From Pelotomaculum_B sp041645005 (lineage in GTDB: Bacteria; Bacillota; Desulfotomaculia; Desulfotomaculales; Pelotomaculaceae), in contig JBAZQW010000093.1 of the NCBI GenBank assembly GCA_041645005.1, positions 1 to 8,142 on the forward strand: a DNA stretch of 8,142 nucleotides. Direction: 5' to 3'. The notes beneath the pieces are model-generated. The model was not told the origin of the DNA and ran no database searches. It saw only the letters and a list, made by a program, of their open reading frames with translations. The position numbers and the translations under genes were made by a program. Shown here piece by piece: positions 1 to 5,607 of the stretch. The stretch's first letter is position 1, and each line of letters begins with the position of its first letter.

Positions 1-634
1 ACGAAGATTGTCACAGACCAATATCCTTGTTGCACCGCCGAAGTATTTGTATGCGTTGACGTGGGCGGATATCCAGGCTTCCTGATCCTGCTTGTGAAAT
101 GCCTCAACATAAGCGTACTGGCTGTACGGCAGCACGGCGACAAATATATATGCAGGCAGTTCTTTGCCAATGGTGCTGTCGGTGACCGTTGCCGTATCGC
201 CGGCCCAGTCGACTTCCATGATCTCTCCCGGTTTGCGGCCTATGTGCATGGTGGCCTTGTTCTTCTTGATATACTCTCGGTAGTAGTAGCAGAACTGCGT
301 GTACATGAACGGCACATCGCCGCACTGCCTGCACTCCGCGCAGTACTCTATCCACAAGAGGCTGAGCGCCTGCGCCGTTTCTGGCAAGTTCCTTATGGAC
401 ATATGCATAATCCGGCATTCGCCGGTTTGATGGGGTCGGGGGTTTTTTCGGATAGAATAATTCCCCCAGTCTCTCATCGGTAAATTCTTTTGGCAAAGGG
501 GCAGTGAGGTTATGCTCATTGGCTTTCTCAATTGTCCTTGCCACGGTGTTTCTGGAGCAGTTGCAGCTTGCCGCAATGCTCCGCTGACTGATTCCCTGGC
601 TGTGGAGCCTCAGGATCTCCCGGTATGGCGTCAT
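1..634 (-). pseudogene. istA: IS21-family transposase IstA, frameshifted and cut by window edge
   Basis: IstA is the DDE-type recombinase of IS21 elements. The ATG at 634 has a good AGGAGGT site (641-647) six bases upstream. The N-terminus (MTPYREILRLHSQGISQRSI) is the usual IS21 helix-turn-helix for terminal-repeat binding. After about 86 codons (…HKELARN) the frame breaks near position 375, where one extra G on the minus strand is enough to explain it. The next frame continues as genuine IstA: SLLWIEYC, then VDWAGD (first catalytic Asp), then VCDNLR (second Asp region) at the left edge. About 211 of the usual 400-500 codons are present; the rest and istB lie outside. A programmed frameshift is unlikely because the break falls early and has no clear slippery run. 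The family is certain; whether it is dead in the genome or a sequencing error is less so. Confidence 0.88.
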
Positions 635-753
635 GTGATGACCTCCTCAGATGAATTTGTGCTATACACATGAATTCATTCTAAGGCATGCCATTTCTAC
701 CTGAAATATGGTAAGATGCTGGTGACATCCCTAAGGGAGGAAACGCTCAGAGT

Positions 754-1290
754 ATGAGAAAGCCGAAACTGATACACGCCAGGAAACTGGTAATTCCGGA
801 TAACTTCGAGCCGCTTCTGCCTAACGATTATGACGAGACGTTCCGAAATGGCTGTTTCCACTTTAATATTGAGAAACTTCTTCCATATGTGGCTAAACAC
901 AGAAATGAGTTGCTGCAAGTCTCTGTTGCCGTATCTGATTGGCGTAAAGAGAACGGCCCTGATGATGAATACATCGAGCTGGCGGATTTGACACAGCCCA
1001 TCATACTTGCGGAGATTGCCCCTGACAGGCTTGAATTTTATCCTGATATCGACCCTGCGAACTGGATGGCACGGGGCTACAGCCTTATTGACGGCCATCA
1101 TCGCATTGAGAAAGCGTACCGGCATGGTGTGGAGCAACTCCCGGCCTACATACTCCCCATGGAGCACCACGTCGGATTCATCTTCAAGGGATACAAGGAG
1201 TATGCCAACTACTGGAACGGCAAATTACTCGACTACATGAACGACATGAAACGCCGCCAGTGCATTTCTGAATTGGCCTTAGATATGTAG
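754..1290 (+). CDS. ParB/sulfiredoxin-fold-like hypothetical protein
   Basis: A soluble protein of 178 aa with no signal peptide or membrane segment. Residues 108-135 carry RGYSLIDGHHRIEKAYRHG followed by VEQLPAYIL, the DGHHR-type motif of the ParB/sulfiredoxin nuclease-like fold, in which this loop binds nucleotide or phosphate. The protein is too short for a full ParB: there is no HTH domain, and the region before the motif (residues 1-105) shows no family I recognise. Residues 140-165 are aromatic-rich (GFIFKGYKEYANYWNG). The start is supported by AAGGGAGG at 733-740, with a rather long 13-base spacer. It is divergent from the istA remnant at 634 and is followed directly by three 23-bp IS21-end-like repeats, so it may be cargo of that element. 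Fold assignment is likely; function is unknown. Partitioning seems unlikely because no ParA is nearby. Confidence 0.68.
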   Translation: MRKPKLIHARKLVIPDNFEPLLPNDYDETFRNGCFHFNIEKLLPYVAKHRNELLQVSVAVSDWRKENGPDDEYIELADLTQPIILAEIAPDRLEFYPDIDPANWMARGYSLIDGHHRIEKAYRHGVEQLPAYILPMEHHVGFIFKGYKEYANYWNGKLLDYMNDMKRRQCISELALDM

Positions 1291-1299
1291 TATGTATAA

Positions 1300-1368
1300 T
1301 GGCTCATCTTGCTCCGTGACTGTGGCTCAATTTCTACCGAGCTTCTGGCTCACTCAACTCCGCACGAG
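1300..1368 (+). repeat. Three tandem 23-bp repeats, probable IS21-type terminus
   Basis: TGGCTCA occurs at 1300, 1323 and 1346, exactly 23 bp apart. Each is followed at the same offset by CTCCG, TACCG and CTCCG respectively. IS21-family ends are known to carry several direct repeats that bind IstA, and their inside-to-outside direction here would put the outer tip to the right of 1368. That fits the upstream end of the minus-strand istA at 634. I cannot fix the exact tip or a target-site duplication. The spacing and motif are seen; assignment to IS21 is inference. Confidence 0.6.
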
Positions 1369-1509
1369 AGGCTCCCGTGAAGCGTAATATTCATGTTTTT
1401 TACGTCATTATAAATGAGAGCGGAAAAGAGTATCGGCCAACAATCAACGCCAACTCACCTGAGTCCCGCTAACTTCGGCCAATAATTCATAAGCAGTATA
1501 AAAATGAAT
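1369..1509. other. Intergenic stretch between IS-like repeats and rnpB fragment
   Basis: No gene can be supported here. TCGGCCAA occurs twice, at 1433-1440 and 1475-1482, with related GCCAAC/GCTAAC words between; this could be an old element end. A 31-codon GTG frame at 1377-1472 has no convincing ribosome site. Just before the rnpB fragment ATTCAT and ATGAAT form a weak dyad (1485-1509) where the real rnpB has a strong terminator. Confidence 0.35.
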
Positions 1510-1635
1510 GGTGAGTAAATACCATAAGCCGAGTTCTGTCGTGGGTGATCATCTGTCTGGGACACCGGTTACCCGGCGCTTCCAGCTACCCAACCCGGGA
1601 GCGGGACAGATTGCCCCGTTGCCCCATATCTGGGT
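1510..1635 (-). pseudogene. Diverged 3' fragment of rnpB (repeat copy 1)
   Basis: This matches the 3' third of the intact rnpB at 5608-5735 in the same orientation. It starts with the same P1 3' strand (GGTGAGTAAAT on the plus strand), has one inserted C at about 1522, then the 30-bp core shared by all three copies (1523-1552). It goes on through the CCGGTTACCCGGCGC hairpin and ACCCGGGAGCGGGAC, with many substitutions further in. Similarity ends near 1635. The 5' part, with most of the catalytic core, is missing, so it cannot be a working RNase P RNA. The divergence suggests an rnpB of another origin, not a recent copy of the one here. It probably marks the outer boundary of an island inserted at rnpB. 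Confidence 0.85.
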
Positions 1636-1648
1636 CGCAGACTAAACT

Positions 1649-1671
1649 TAATAATTGCTTCTAAATTATTA
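1649..1671. other. AT-rich inverted repeat downstream of merR-like gene
   Basis: TAATAATT (1649-1656) and AATTATTA (1664-1671) form an 8-bp perfect stem with a 7-base loop. It could end the minus-strand regulator gene, whose stop is about 100 bases away. No good U-run follows in that direction (AGTTTAG) and the stem has no GC, so terminator function is doubtful. The remaining sequence from 1672 to 1769 shows nothing else. Confidence 0.25.
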
Positions 1672-1769
1672 GGTGTTTTACAAACTGGTTTTTTAAATCA
1701 GAAATATCAAATAATATTAATCAGAATTAAATGGCTTATTAACTCCTCGGTTTACATTCTCCTACCCTA

Positions 1770-2120
1770 TCACCAATAAGACCATAAATACTTAATCTTC
1801 TTGTCAATTTTCTCTAAATAATATTTCATTTTTTCTATCTTTTGCTCAATAATCTGTTTTTTGAGCATTATTTGTCTGCGGGTAGCTACGGTTTTCACCC
1901 TCCAAATAGAGATCCAATAGTGTTTTAGCATGTAAACCGGCATTCCGGTATCACGCAGGCAGCATATTAAGCTGATCCATTCCACATCCTCATCACTGAA
2001 CAGCCTATTTCCGTGTTTATCACGCTCGATAGAAGGCAATAAACCTTCTTTTTCATTATACCTAATTGTATAAGCTGTCAAATTGACTTTCTTGGCGACC
2101 TCGTTTATGGAGTATTGCAA
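1770..2120 (-). CDS. MerR-family transcriptional regulator, probably decaying
   Basis: Residues 2-70 are a typical MerR winged-helix DNA-binding domain (YSINEVAKKVNLTAYTIRY, then GLLPSIERDKHGNRLFSDED) of the subgroup with ISLICCLRDTGMP. Residues 78-112 form the dimerising coiled coil (TVATRRQIML, IIEQKIEKMKYYLEKI). The start is TTG at 2120 with AGGAG at 2127-2131. Two oddities suggest decay. Residues 69-75 (WISIWRV) are out of register, while the neighbouring frame reads DLYLEGE, as expected after MLKHY, so two nearby compensating indels are likely. The usual YYE in the recognition region is YNE. No cysteine-rich metal site or ligand domain is present, so the inducer is unknown. No intact target gene is adjacent; the short-chain dehydrogenase relic at 3928 could be a former partner. 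Family is confident, activity is not. Confidence 0.78.
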   Translation of the reverse strand: MQYSINEVAKKVNLTAYTIRYNEKEGLLPSIERDKHGNRLFSDEDVEWISLICCLRDTGMPVYMLKHYWISIWRVKTVATRRQIMLKKQIIEQKIEKMKYYLEKIDKKIKYLWSYW

Positions 2121-2159
2121 AAGATTCTCCTATCTTCCTGACGGCACATTTTTATATCA

Positions 2160-2188
2160 TATATACATTTGAGAGCAGGGGCAGTCAA
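2160..2188 (-). promoter_or_regulatory. Promoter of the MerR-family gene
   Basis: On the minus strand TTGACT (2188-2183) and TATATA (2165-2160) are separated by 17 bases, about 40 bases upstream of the TTG start. A TTGA…TCAA dyad (2188-2169) lies in the spacer, where MerR-type operators usually sit, so autoregulation is plausible. Elements are seen by consensus only. Confidence 0.55.
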
Positions 2189-2302
2189 GCTCTTTTAAAA
2201 ATTTGCATGACACGACCAGACAGACCGCTTTCTTTAATAAATAGTGCCATGACAGCAACCACTTGGGGTGAAGTTCTCTCCGGATTGCTTTACTTAAAAT
2301 TA

Positions 2303-2349
2303 ATCAATTGATAATTTATTATTGATTTTTTATCATTTGATGTTATAAT
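2303..2349 (+). promoter_or_regulatory. Toxin-antitoxin promoter with two candidate operator boxes
   Basis: TTGATT (2322-2327) and TATAAT (2344-2349) are 16 bases apart, upstream of the toxin gene. Two related palindromic boxes flank them: ATCAATTGAT (2303-2312, perfect) and ATCATTTGAT (2332-2341, one mismatch from it), centres 29 bp apart. The second abuts the -10 element. Toxin-antitoxin operons are usually repressed by the antitoxin, and the antitoxin here has a helix-turn-helix, so these boxes are good operator candidates. Confidence 0.6.
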
Positions 2350-2374
2350 TTTATTATAAGGGGGGATGATAAAT

Positions 2375-2776
2375 TTGAATCCCAACAGTTCCATCGCATC
2401 GCTGACTGATGTAAAAAATTTTTTAACTGACCTAAAACATATATTAACATCCGACAAATGCGAACTGGATATATTGCCCCGGAAACAGGACGAAGACCCT
2501 CTTGATCCGTATACCACTGAAAATACCATGCTGGACTTGGACTATGACACTGACGATATAAAGGATGAGCTGTTATCGTTAACCGAAAAGGACTACCTTG
2601 AAACAGTTCTTGACGATAAAAACAGCAGCAAACCACCTTTCTGGGTTTTGGGGAAGACGATTAAGTGTAAGGATGTATACATAAAGGTCAAAATTCGGGA
2701 CAAGGCAAGGAATAAAGTGTTTTGTATGTCCTTTCACTATGCCAGGTATCCATTGAAAGATAAACCATATATTTAA
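2375..2776 (+). CDS. MqsR-like toxin of a type II toxin-antitoxin pair
   Basis: A small soluble protein, 133 aa from the TTG at 2375. An in-frame ATG at 2366 directly abuts the AAGGGGGG site (2358-2365) with no spacer, so the TTG nine bases beyond that site is the better start. The C-terminal half carries the MqsR-family pattern FWVLGK, then VYIKVKI, then MSFHYARYPL (residues 92-97, 104-110 and 121-130 counted from the ATG). MqsR-type toxins are RelE-fold mRNA endonucleases that cut mRNA independently of the ribosome. The N-terminal part (FLTDLKHIL) aligns loosely with the family; the middle is acidic and unusual. The next gene, 37 bases on, is an MqsA-like/Panacea antitoxin, and toxin-first order matches mqsRA. 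Family is likely; catalytic residues cannot be assigned safely by eye. AT-rich base use contrasts with the backbone genes. Confidence 0.75.
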   Translation: MNPNSSIASLTDVKNFLTDLKHILTSDKCELDILPRKQDEDPLDPYTTENTMLDLDYDTDDIKDELLSLTEKDYLETVLDDKNSSKPPFWVLGKTIKCKDVYIKVKIRDKARNKVFCMSFHYARYPLKDKPYI

Positions 2777-2813
2777 ATACTGAGTTTTTCCAATTTAGAG
2801 AGGGAGGATTAAT

Positions 2814-3866
2814 ATGAGAGCGCCGAATGATCTTTTGATTGAGGGAGCGCCATACGAATGTCCTTTTTGTGATGTTACTCATCCTATTGAAATTCGCAAA
2901 AGACTAACTCAATCTTTGGTTAAGAATGAGCCGGTGGAATATGAGCAAATTTACTATTATTGTCCAATCGAAGATGAAGAGTTCACGCCCAGCAGGATTA
3001 TGGACCAAAACCTGTTAAAGGCCCGCGATGCATATAGGAGTAAAAAAGGGCTTTTAACCTCGGAAGACATCAAGGAGATCCGTAAAAGCTATAGCTTGAC
3101 GCAAAAAGAATTTTCCAATTTGCTTGGTTGGGGGGACATCACAGTCCAACGCTACGAGACCAAGCTTATCCAAGATGCGACTTACGACAACATGATGAAA
3201 ATGGTTGCTGAAAACCCTTCCTTTGCGCTTAAGTCATTAGACAGCCATAAGAACTTTTTTCAGCCAGAAAGGTACTCGGAAATCAGAGCTCTGATCAAAT
3301 TAAAAATCAAAGATAAAGGCAACTATTTACTCCGGGTGCAAGAAATTAAAAACTATTACATTGATTATGAAGAAGAGTCAGATTCCAATGGATACAAAAT
3401 ATTAAATCTCGACAGAATCAATGGAGTCCTTGGTTATTTTGCCAAGTTCGTTAACCCTTATAAAGTTAAGATGATGAAGTTGCTGTGGTATACAGATGCT
3501 TTGCATTTCAAATGGTTTGGAACTTCCATGACGGGATTGGTGTACCAGCATCTGTCTTTGGGAGCCGTACCCCTGGGATATAACGAATTGCTATCGCTGC
3601 CGTCAGTTAAAGTGGAGGAAAAATATAATAATGATTATATTTCCTATAGAATCTATTCTCTTGAAGAGATAAACCTTTCATCTTTTTCACTTGAGGAATT
3701 GAACATCTTGCAAAGCGTTGCTAATTTCTTTCGAGACAAAAAGACAGATGAGGTAATCAATTATATGCATGAGGAAGCTGCTTATCGGGAAACCATACCC
3801 AATCAGGTTATCCCTTACAGCCTGGCCAAAAAAGTGCGGGAGTTTGAATCTAAATATAATATATAA
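2814..3866 (+). CDS. Zinc-finger/HTH/Panacea (SocA-like) antitoxin
   Basis: Predicted antitoxin and autorepressor of the upstream toxin. Three parts are visible. Residues 14-52 are an MqsA/YgiT-like zinc-finger region (CPFC at 16-19, YYYCPIEDEE with Cys50); the expected fourth Cys is absent, so metal binding may be altered or lost. Residues 80-118 are a Cro/C1-type helix-turn-helix (LTSEDIKEIRKSYSLTQKEF, then LLGWGDITVQRYE). Residues about 200-345 are a Panacea domain (DUF4065/SocA-like), with KMMKLLWYTDALHFKWFG and GLVYQHLSLGAVPLGY. Panacea is known as a promiscuous toxin-neutralising domain found with many unrelated toxins. The length of 350 aa is far above MqsA (about 130 aa) because of the added domain. 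AGGGAGG at 2801-2807 fixes the ATG. It is probably co-transcribed with the toxin and ends at the hairpin at 3880. Confidence 0.87.
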   Translation: MRAPNDLLIEGAPYECPFCDVTHPIEIRKRLTQSLVKNEPVEYEQIYYYCPIEDEEFTPSRIMDQNLLKARDAYRSKKGLLTSEDIKEIRKSYSLTQKEFSNLLGWGDITVQRYETKLIQDATYDNMMKMVAENPSFALKSLDSHKNFFQPERYSEIRALIKLKIKDKGNYLLRVQEIKNYYIDYEEESDSNGYKILNLDRINGVLGYFAKFVNPYKVKMMKLLWYTDALHFKWFGTSMTGLVYQHLSLGAVPLGYNELLSLPSVKVEEKYNNDYISYRIYSLEEINLSSFSLEELNILQSVANFFRDKKTDEVINYMHEEAAYRETIPNQVIPYSLAKKVREFESKYNI

Positions 3867-3879
3867 ATTATAATTTATC

Positions 3880-3908
3880 GCCTCTAATTTTTTTAGAGGT
3901 GTTTTTTA
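3880..3908 (+). terminator. Rho-independent terminator of the toxin-antitoxin operon
   Basis: CCTCTAA (3881-3887) pairs with TTAGAGG (3893-3899) around a T loop, followed by TGTTTTTTAT. It starts 14 bases after the antitoxin stop codon. Confidence 0.85.
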
Positions 3909-3927
3909 TACAGCTATATTCATATAG

Positions 3928-4229
3928 TCATCTTCTTTTAGCGGAGCTATTGCCTTCGCCACCATCCCACTTTATGTGGCAGCAAACACGCGGTTGTAGG
4001 ACTGACGAAAGCGGTTGCCCTGGAATATGCCAAAAACAATATCAGGGTAAATGCGATATTGCCAGGCGCTGTAGAAAACACAGGAACTTTTGAGCGAAGT
4101 TTTGGAGGCGACCAGGCATCAATAGACTGGGCGAAATCCATTCATCCTATGGGGAGATTAGCCACACCGGAAGAAATAGCCAATGCGGTAGTGTTTATCA
4201 TAGTTGACGGGGGATATACGGCGGGGTAA
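3928..4229 (+). pseudogene. Short-chain dehydrogenase/reductase remnant
   Basis: C-terminal half of a classical SDR (FabG-like NAD(P)H oxidoreductase). In frame from 3928 it reads SSSFSGAIAFATIPLYVAA, matching the catalytic Ser region and the Tyr of YxxxK. The frame breaks at the catalytic Lys codon (3982-3986), where one base is missing. The next frame gives KHAVVGLTKAVALEYAKNN, then IRVNAILPGAV, MGRLATPEEIANAVVF and finally VDGGYTAG with stop at 4227. Between VVFII and VDGGYTAG about a dozen usual residues (the ASD…ITG segment) are missing. The Rossmann nucleotide-binding half is absent: upstream is the toxin-antitoxin terminator. So 5' truncation, frameshift and internal deletion are all present and the gene is dead. 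The substrate cannot be inferred. Confidence 0.88.
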
Positions 4230-4239
4230 TTATTACGGC

Positions 4240-4374
4240 AGAGGAGAGGGGACAGACCAGCATCAGAGAATGTCCCAATGGAAGAATGGTCAATAAGTTC
4301 GTAGCTAACGCGCCGTGTTCGATTGAAATCGAACCTACAATTTGCGGCGCTGTTTGCATGCATGGGCGTATATA
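4240..4374. other. Non-coding stretch with two strong dyads
   Basis: No gene is supported. GGGACA (4249-4254) pairs with TGTCCC (4271-4276). Further on, GTTCGATT (4317-4324) and AATCGAAC (4327-4334) form a tight hairpin nested in GCGCCG (4310-4315)/CGGCGC (4345-4350), with an asymmetric bulge of TACAATTTG type. It could be a mobile-element end or a structured RNA; it fits no tRNA or riboswitch I recognise. Confidence 0.35.
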
Positions 4375-4458
4375 TAAAGAAATACGCCCATAAATGAGCG
4401 TATTTCAGAATTAATTGGTGAGTATGTACATAAGCCGAGTTCTGTCGTGGGTGATCAT
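4375..4458 (-). repeat. rnpB 3'-end direct repeat with terminator (copy 2)
   Basis: This 84-bp block aligns without gaps to 5566-5649 (offset 1191). It carries the rnpB terminator hairpin (GAAATACGC 4379-4387, GCGTATTTC 4398-4406), a variable 10-base linker, the P1 3' strand and the 30-bp core (4429-4458). Differences lie in the linker (AGAATTAATT against GCAATAAAAT) and in P1 (AGTATGTAC against AGTAAATAC). Similarity to rnpB stops exactly at 4458, as expected for a recombination junction. The fragment cannot work as an RNA. Confidence 0.88.
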
Positions 4459-4653
4459 AATATGAATATGTTGAGGAAGGCAGTCGAAATATCTCCTGCT
4501 TCATGGGAAAGGGATTGTCTACATTCCCAGCGTACTTCTAAGGTTCATATTTCCCAGATGTCAGTAGATATTATGGACCTGTCATGTCATTGATATGAAA
4601 ATGATGTCCAAAACGCCAAATACACATGTGAACCGATGTCAAAATATCAAGGA
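4459..4653. other. Intergenic region downstream of the substrate-binding protein gene
   Basis: No gene is supported; a 43-codon frame from 4462 lacks a ribosome site and family likeness. ATGTC occurs four times (4558, 4584, 4604, 4636) with uneven spacing, two of them in the related words GATGTCCAAAA and GATGTCAAAA, possibly an old element end. No clear terminator for the minus-strand gene is visible. Confidence 0.3.
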
Positions 4654-5445
4654 TCATTGCTTAACCAGGGCTGCAATGCCTCCCTGGTAATAAGGAGCTG
4701 AGAATAATACGCTTTTGGCCCGTTCATCAGTAATGGTAATACAAGCCCCAATCATATCTACCTTGCCAGCTATCAGTGCCGGTATCATAGCGCCAAAGTC
4801 CATGTTAACCACTTCCAGCTTCATACCTAATTTTTGAGCAACATAACTGGCCAATTCAATATCAAAACCTACTACTTTCTGGCTGCCGTCTATAAATGCA
4901 AATGGTTCAGTAACCGCAGCGGTGCCAAATTTCAACACGCCTTTATTTCCGTCTAACTTTATATCCGGCATAGGTGCGGGGTTCCCGGTTTTTGGGAACC
5001 AGCGTAACATCATCTGATCATAGGTACCATTGGCTTTTAGCTCATTTACTACATCATCAATAGTAGTTTTCAATTGTTTATTATCAAGAGCTACAGCAAA
5101 ACCATAATTATCAACTGTGATCATCTCAGGCATGACTAGCAAACCAGTATTTTTAGCAGCTATATTTTTTAAAATAGGTTCATCATAGGCAGCCACATCG
5201 GCTTTACCTGCTTTTACCGCTAAACATGCATCAAGTACGGTATTGTAATATTGGAATTTGGCATTAGGATACTTTGATAAAACCAGTTTATCTGCTACTG
5301 TACCGGTTGGGACAGCAAACTGCTTGCCATCCATCTGGTTCATAGCAGTGATTTTTTCCCGCGAACTACACCCTGCAATTGTCAGTAACGAAAAAATTAA
5401 AAGGACAATTAATATACCGCTAATCTTTTTCAATATGGGATTCAT
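4654..5445 (-). CDS. Amino-acid-type ABC substrate-binding lipoprotein, circularly permuted
   Basis: Lipoprotein anchored outside the membrane that would bind an amino acid or similar solute for an ABC importer. The signal peptide is followed by a lipobox LTIAGC with Cys26. Residues 37-150 match the second half of ordinary SBP_bac_3 proteins (MDGKQFAVPTGTVADKL, AGKADVAAYDEP, then NYGFAVAL, ELKANGTYDQMMLRWF). Residues 170-263 match the first half (LKFGTAAVTEPFAFIDG, VVGFDIELASYVAQKLGMKL, MIPALIAGKVDMI, ITITDERAKSVLFSAPYY). The order is therefore reversed, yet all parts are present at about normal total length (263 aa). GGAG directly abuts the ATG at 5445; the TTG at 5433 (MKKISGILI…) would be 12 bases away, so the start is uncertain. 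No permease or ATPase gene is adjacent. It lies alone between two rnpB-derived repeats, so it may be an orphan receptor or island cargo. Confidence 0.88.
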   Translation of the reverse strand: MNPILKKISGILIVLLIFSLLTIAGCSSREKITAMNQMDGKQFAVPTGTVADKLVLSKYPNAKFQYYNTVLDACLAVKAGKADVAAYDEPILKNIAAKNTGLLVMPEMITVDNYGFAVALDNKQLKTTIDDVVNELKANGTYDQMMLRWFPKTGNPAPMPDIKLDGNKGVLKFGTAAVTEPFAFIDGSQKVVGFDIELASYVAQKLGMKLEVVNMDFGAMIPALIAGKVDMIGACITITDERAKSVLFSAPYYQGGIAALVKQ

Positions 5446-5458
5446 CTCCTTTTTTTGC

Positions 5459-5475
5459 TAAAATTCCGAATTTTA
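5459..5475. promoter_or_regulatory. Perfect dyad upstream of the substrate-binding protein gene
   Basis: TAAAATTC and GAATTTTA form a perfect 8-bp dyad around one central base, 13 bases upstream of the ATG at 5445. It could be an operator or a leader hairpin affecting the nearby ribosome site. No clear promoter is seen between 5476 and 5565. Confidence 0.4.
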
Positions 5476-5565
5476 ATGCTGTACTTCTACACAATTACTG
5501 CTTTTCCTTCCACCAAGGGGGGCTATTAGGTATTTATCAGCAAAAAGAACGTTGTATATGGAAGG

Positions 5566-5597
5566 TAAAGAAATACGCCCATAAATGAGCGTATTTC
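5566..5597 (-). terminator. rnpB terminator
   Basis: On the minus strand, GAAATACGC (5597-5589) pairs with GCGTATTTC (5578-5570) over a 10-base loop, followed by TTT, directly after the rnpB 3' end. The U-run is short but the stem is strong. The same hairpin is duplicated at 4379-4406. Confidence 0.75.
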
Positions 5598-5607
5598 GCA
5601 ATAAAAT

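Noticed and set aside
697..1170. 157-codon minus-strand frame opposite the ParB-like gene
   Set aside because: Shadow frame with no ribosome site; the plus-strand frame has the recognisable DGHHR motif and an SD sequence.
1377..1472. Small 31-codon GTG frame after the 23-bp repeats
   Set aside because: No well-placed ribosome site and no recognisable family; too short to support.
4317..4350. tRNA 3' half suggested by GGTTCGATTTC on the minus strand
   Set aside because: The T-arm stem does not pair with a 7-base loop, and no acceptor, anticodon or D arm can be drawn.
1510..4458. CRISPR array suggested by repeated near-identical blocks
   Set aside because: The copies are kilobases apart and derive from rnpB; there are no short regular spacers or cas genes.
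4142..4504. 120-codon minus-strand frame over the relic and repeat copy 2
   Set aside because: It crosses the dehydrogenase pseudogene, the dyads and the rnpB-derived repeat, with no ribosome site or family likeness.
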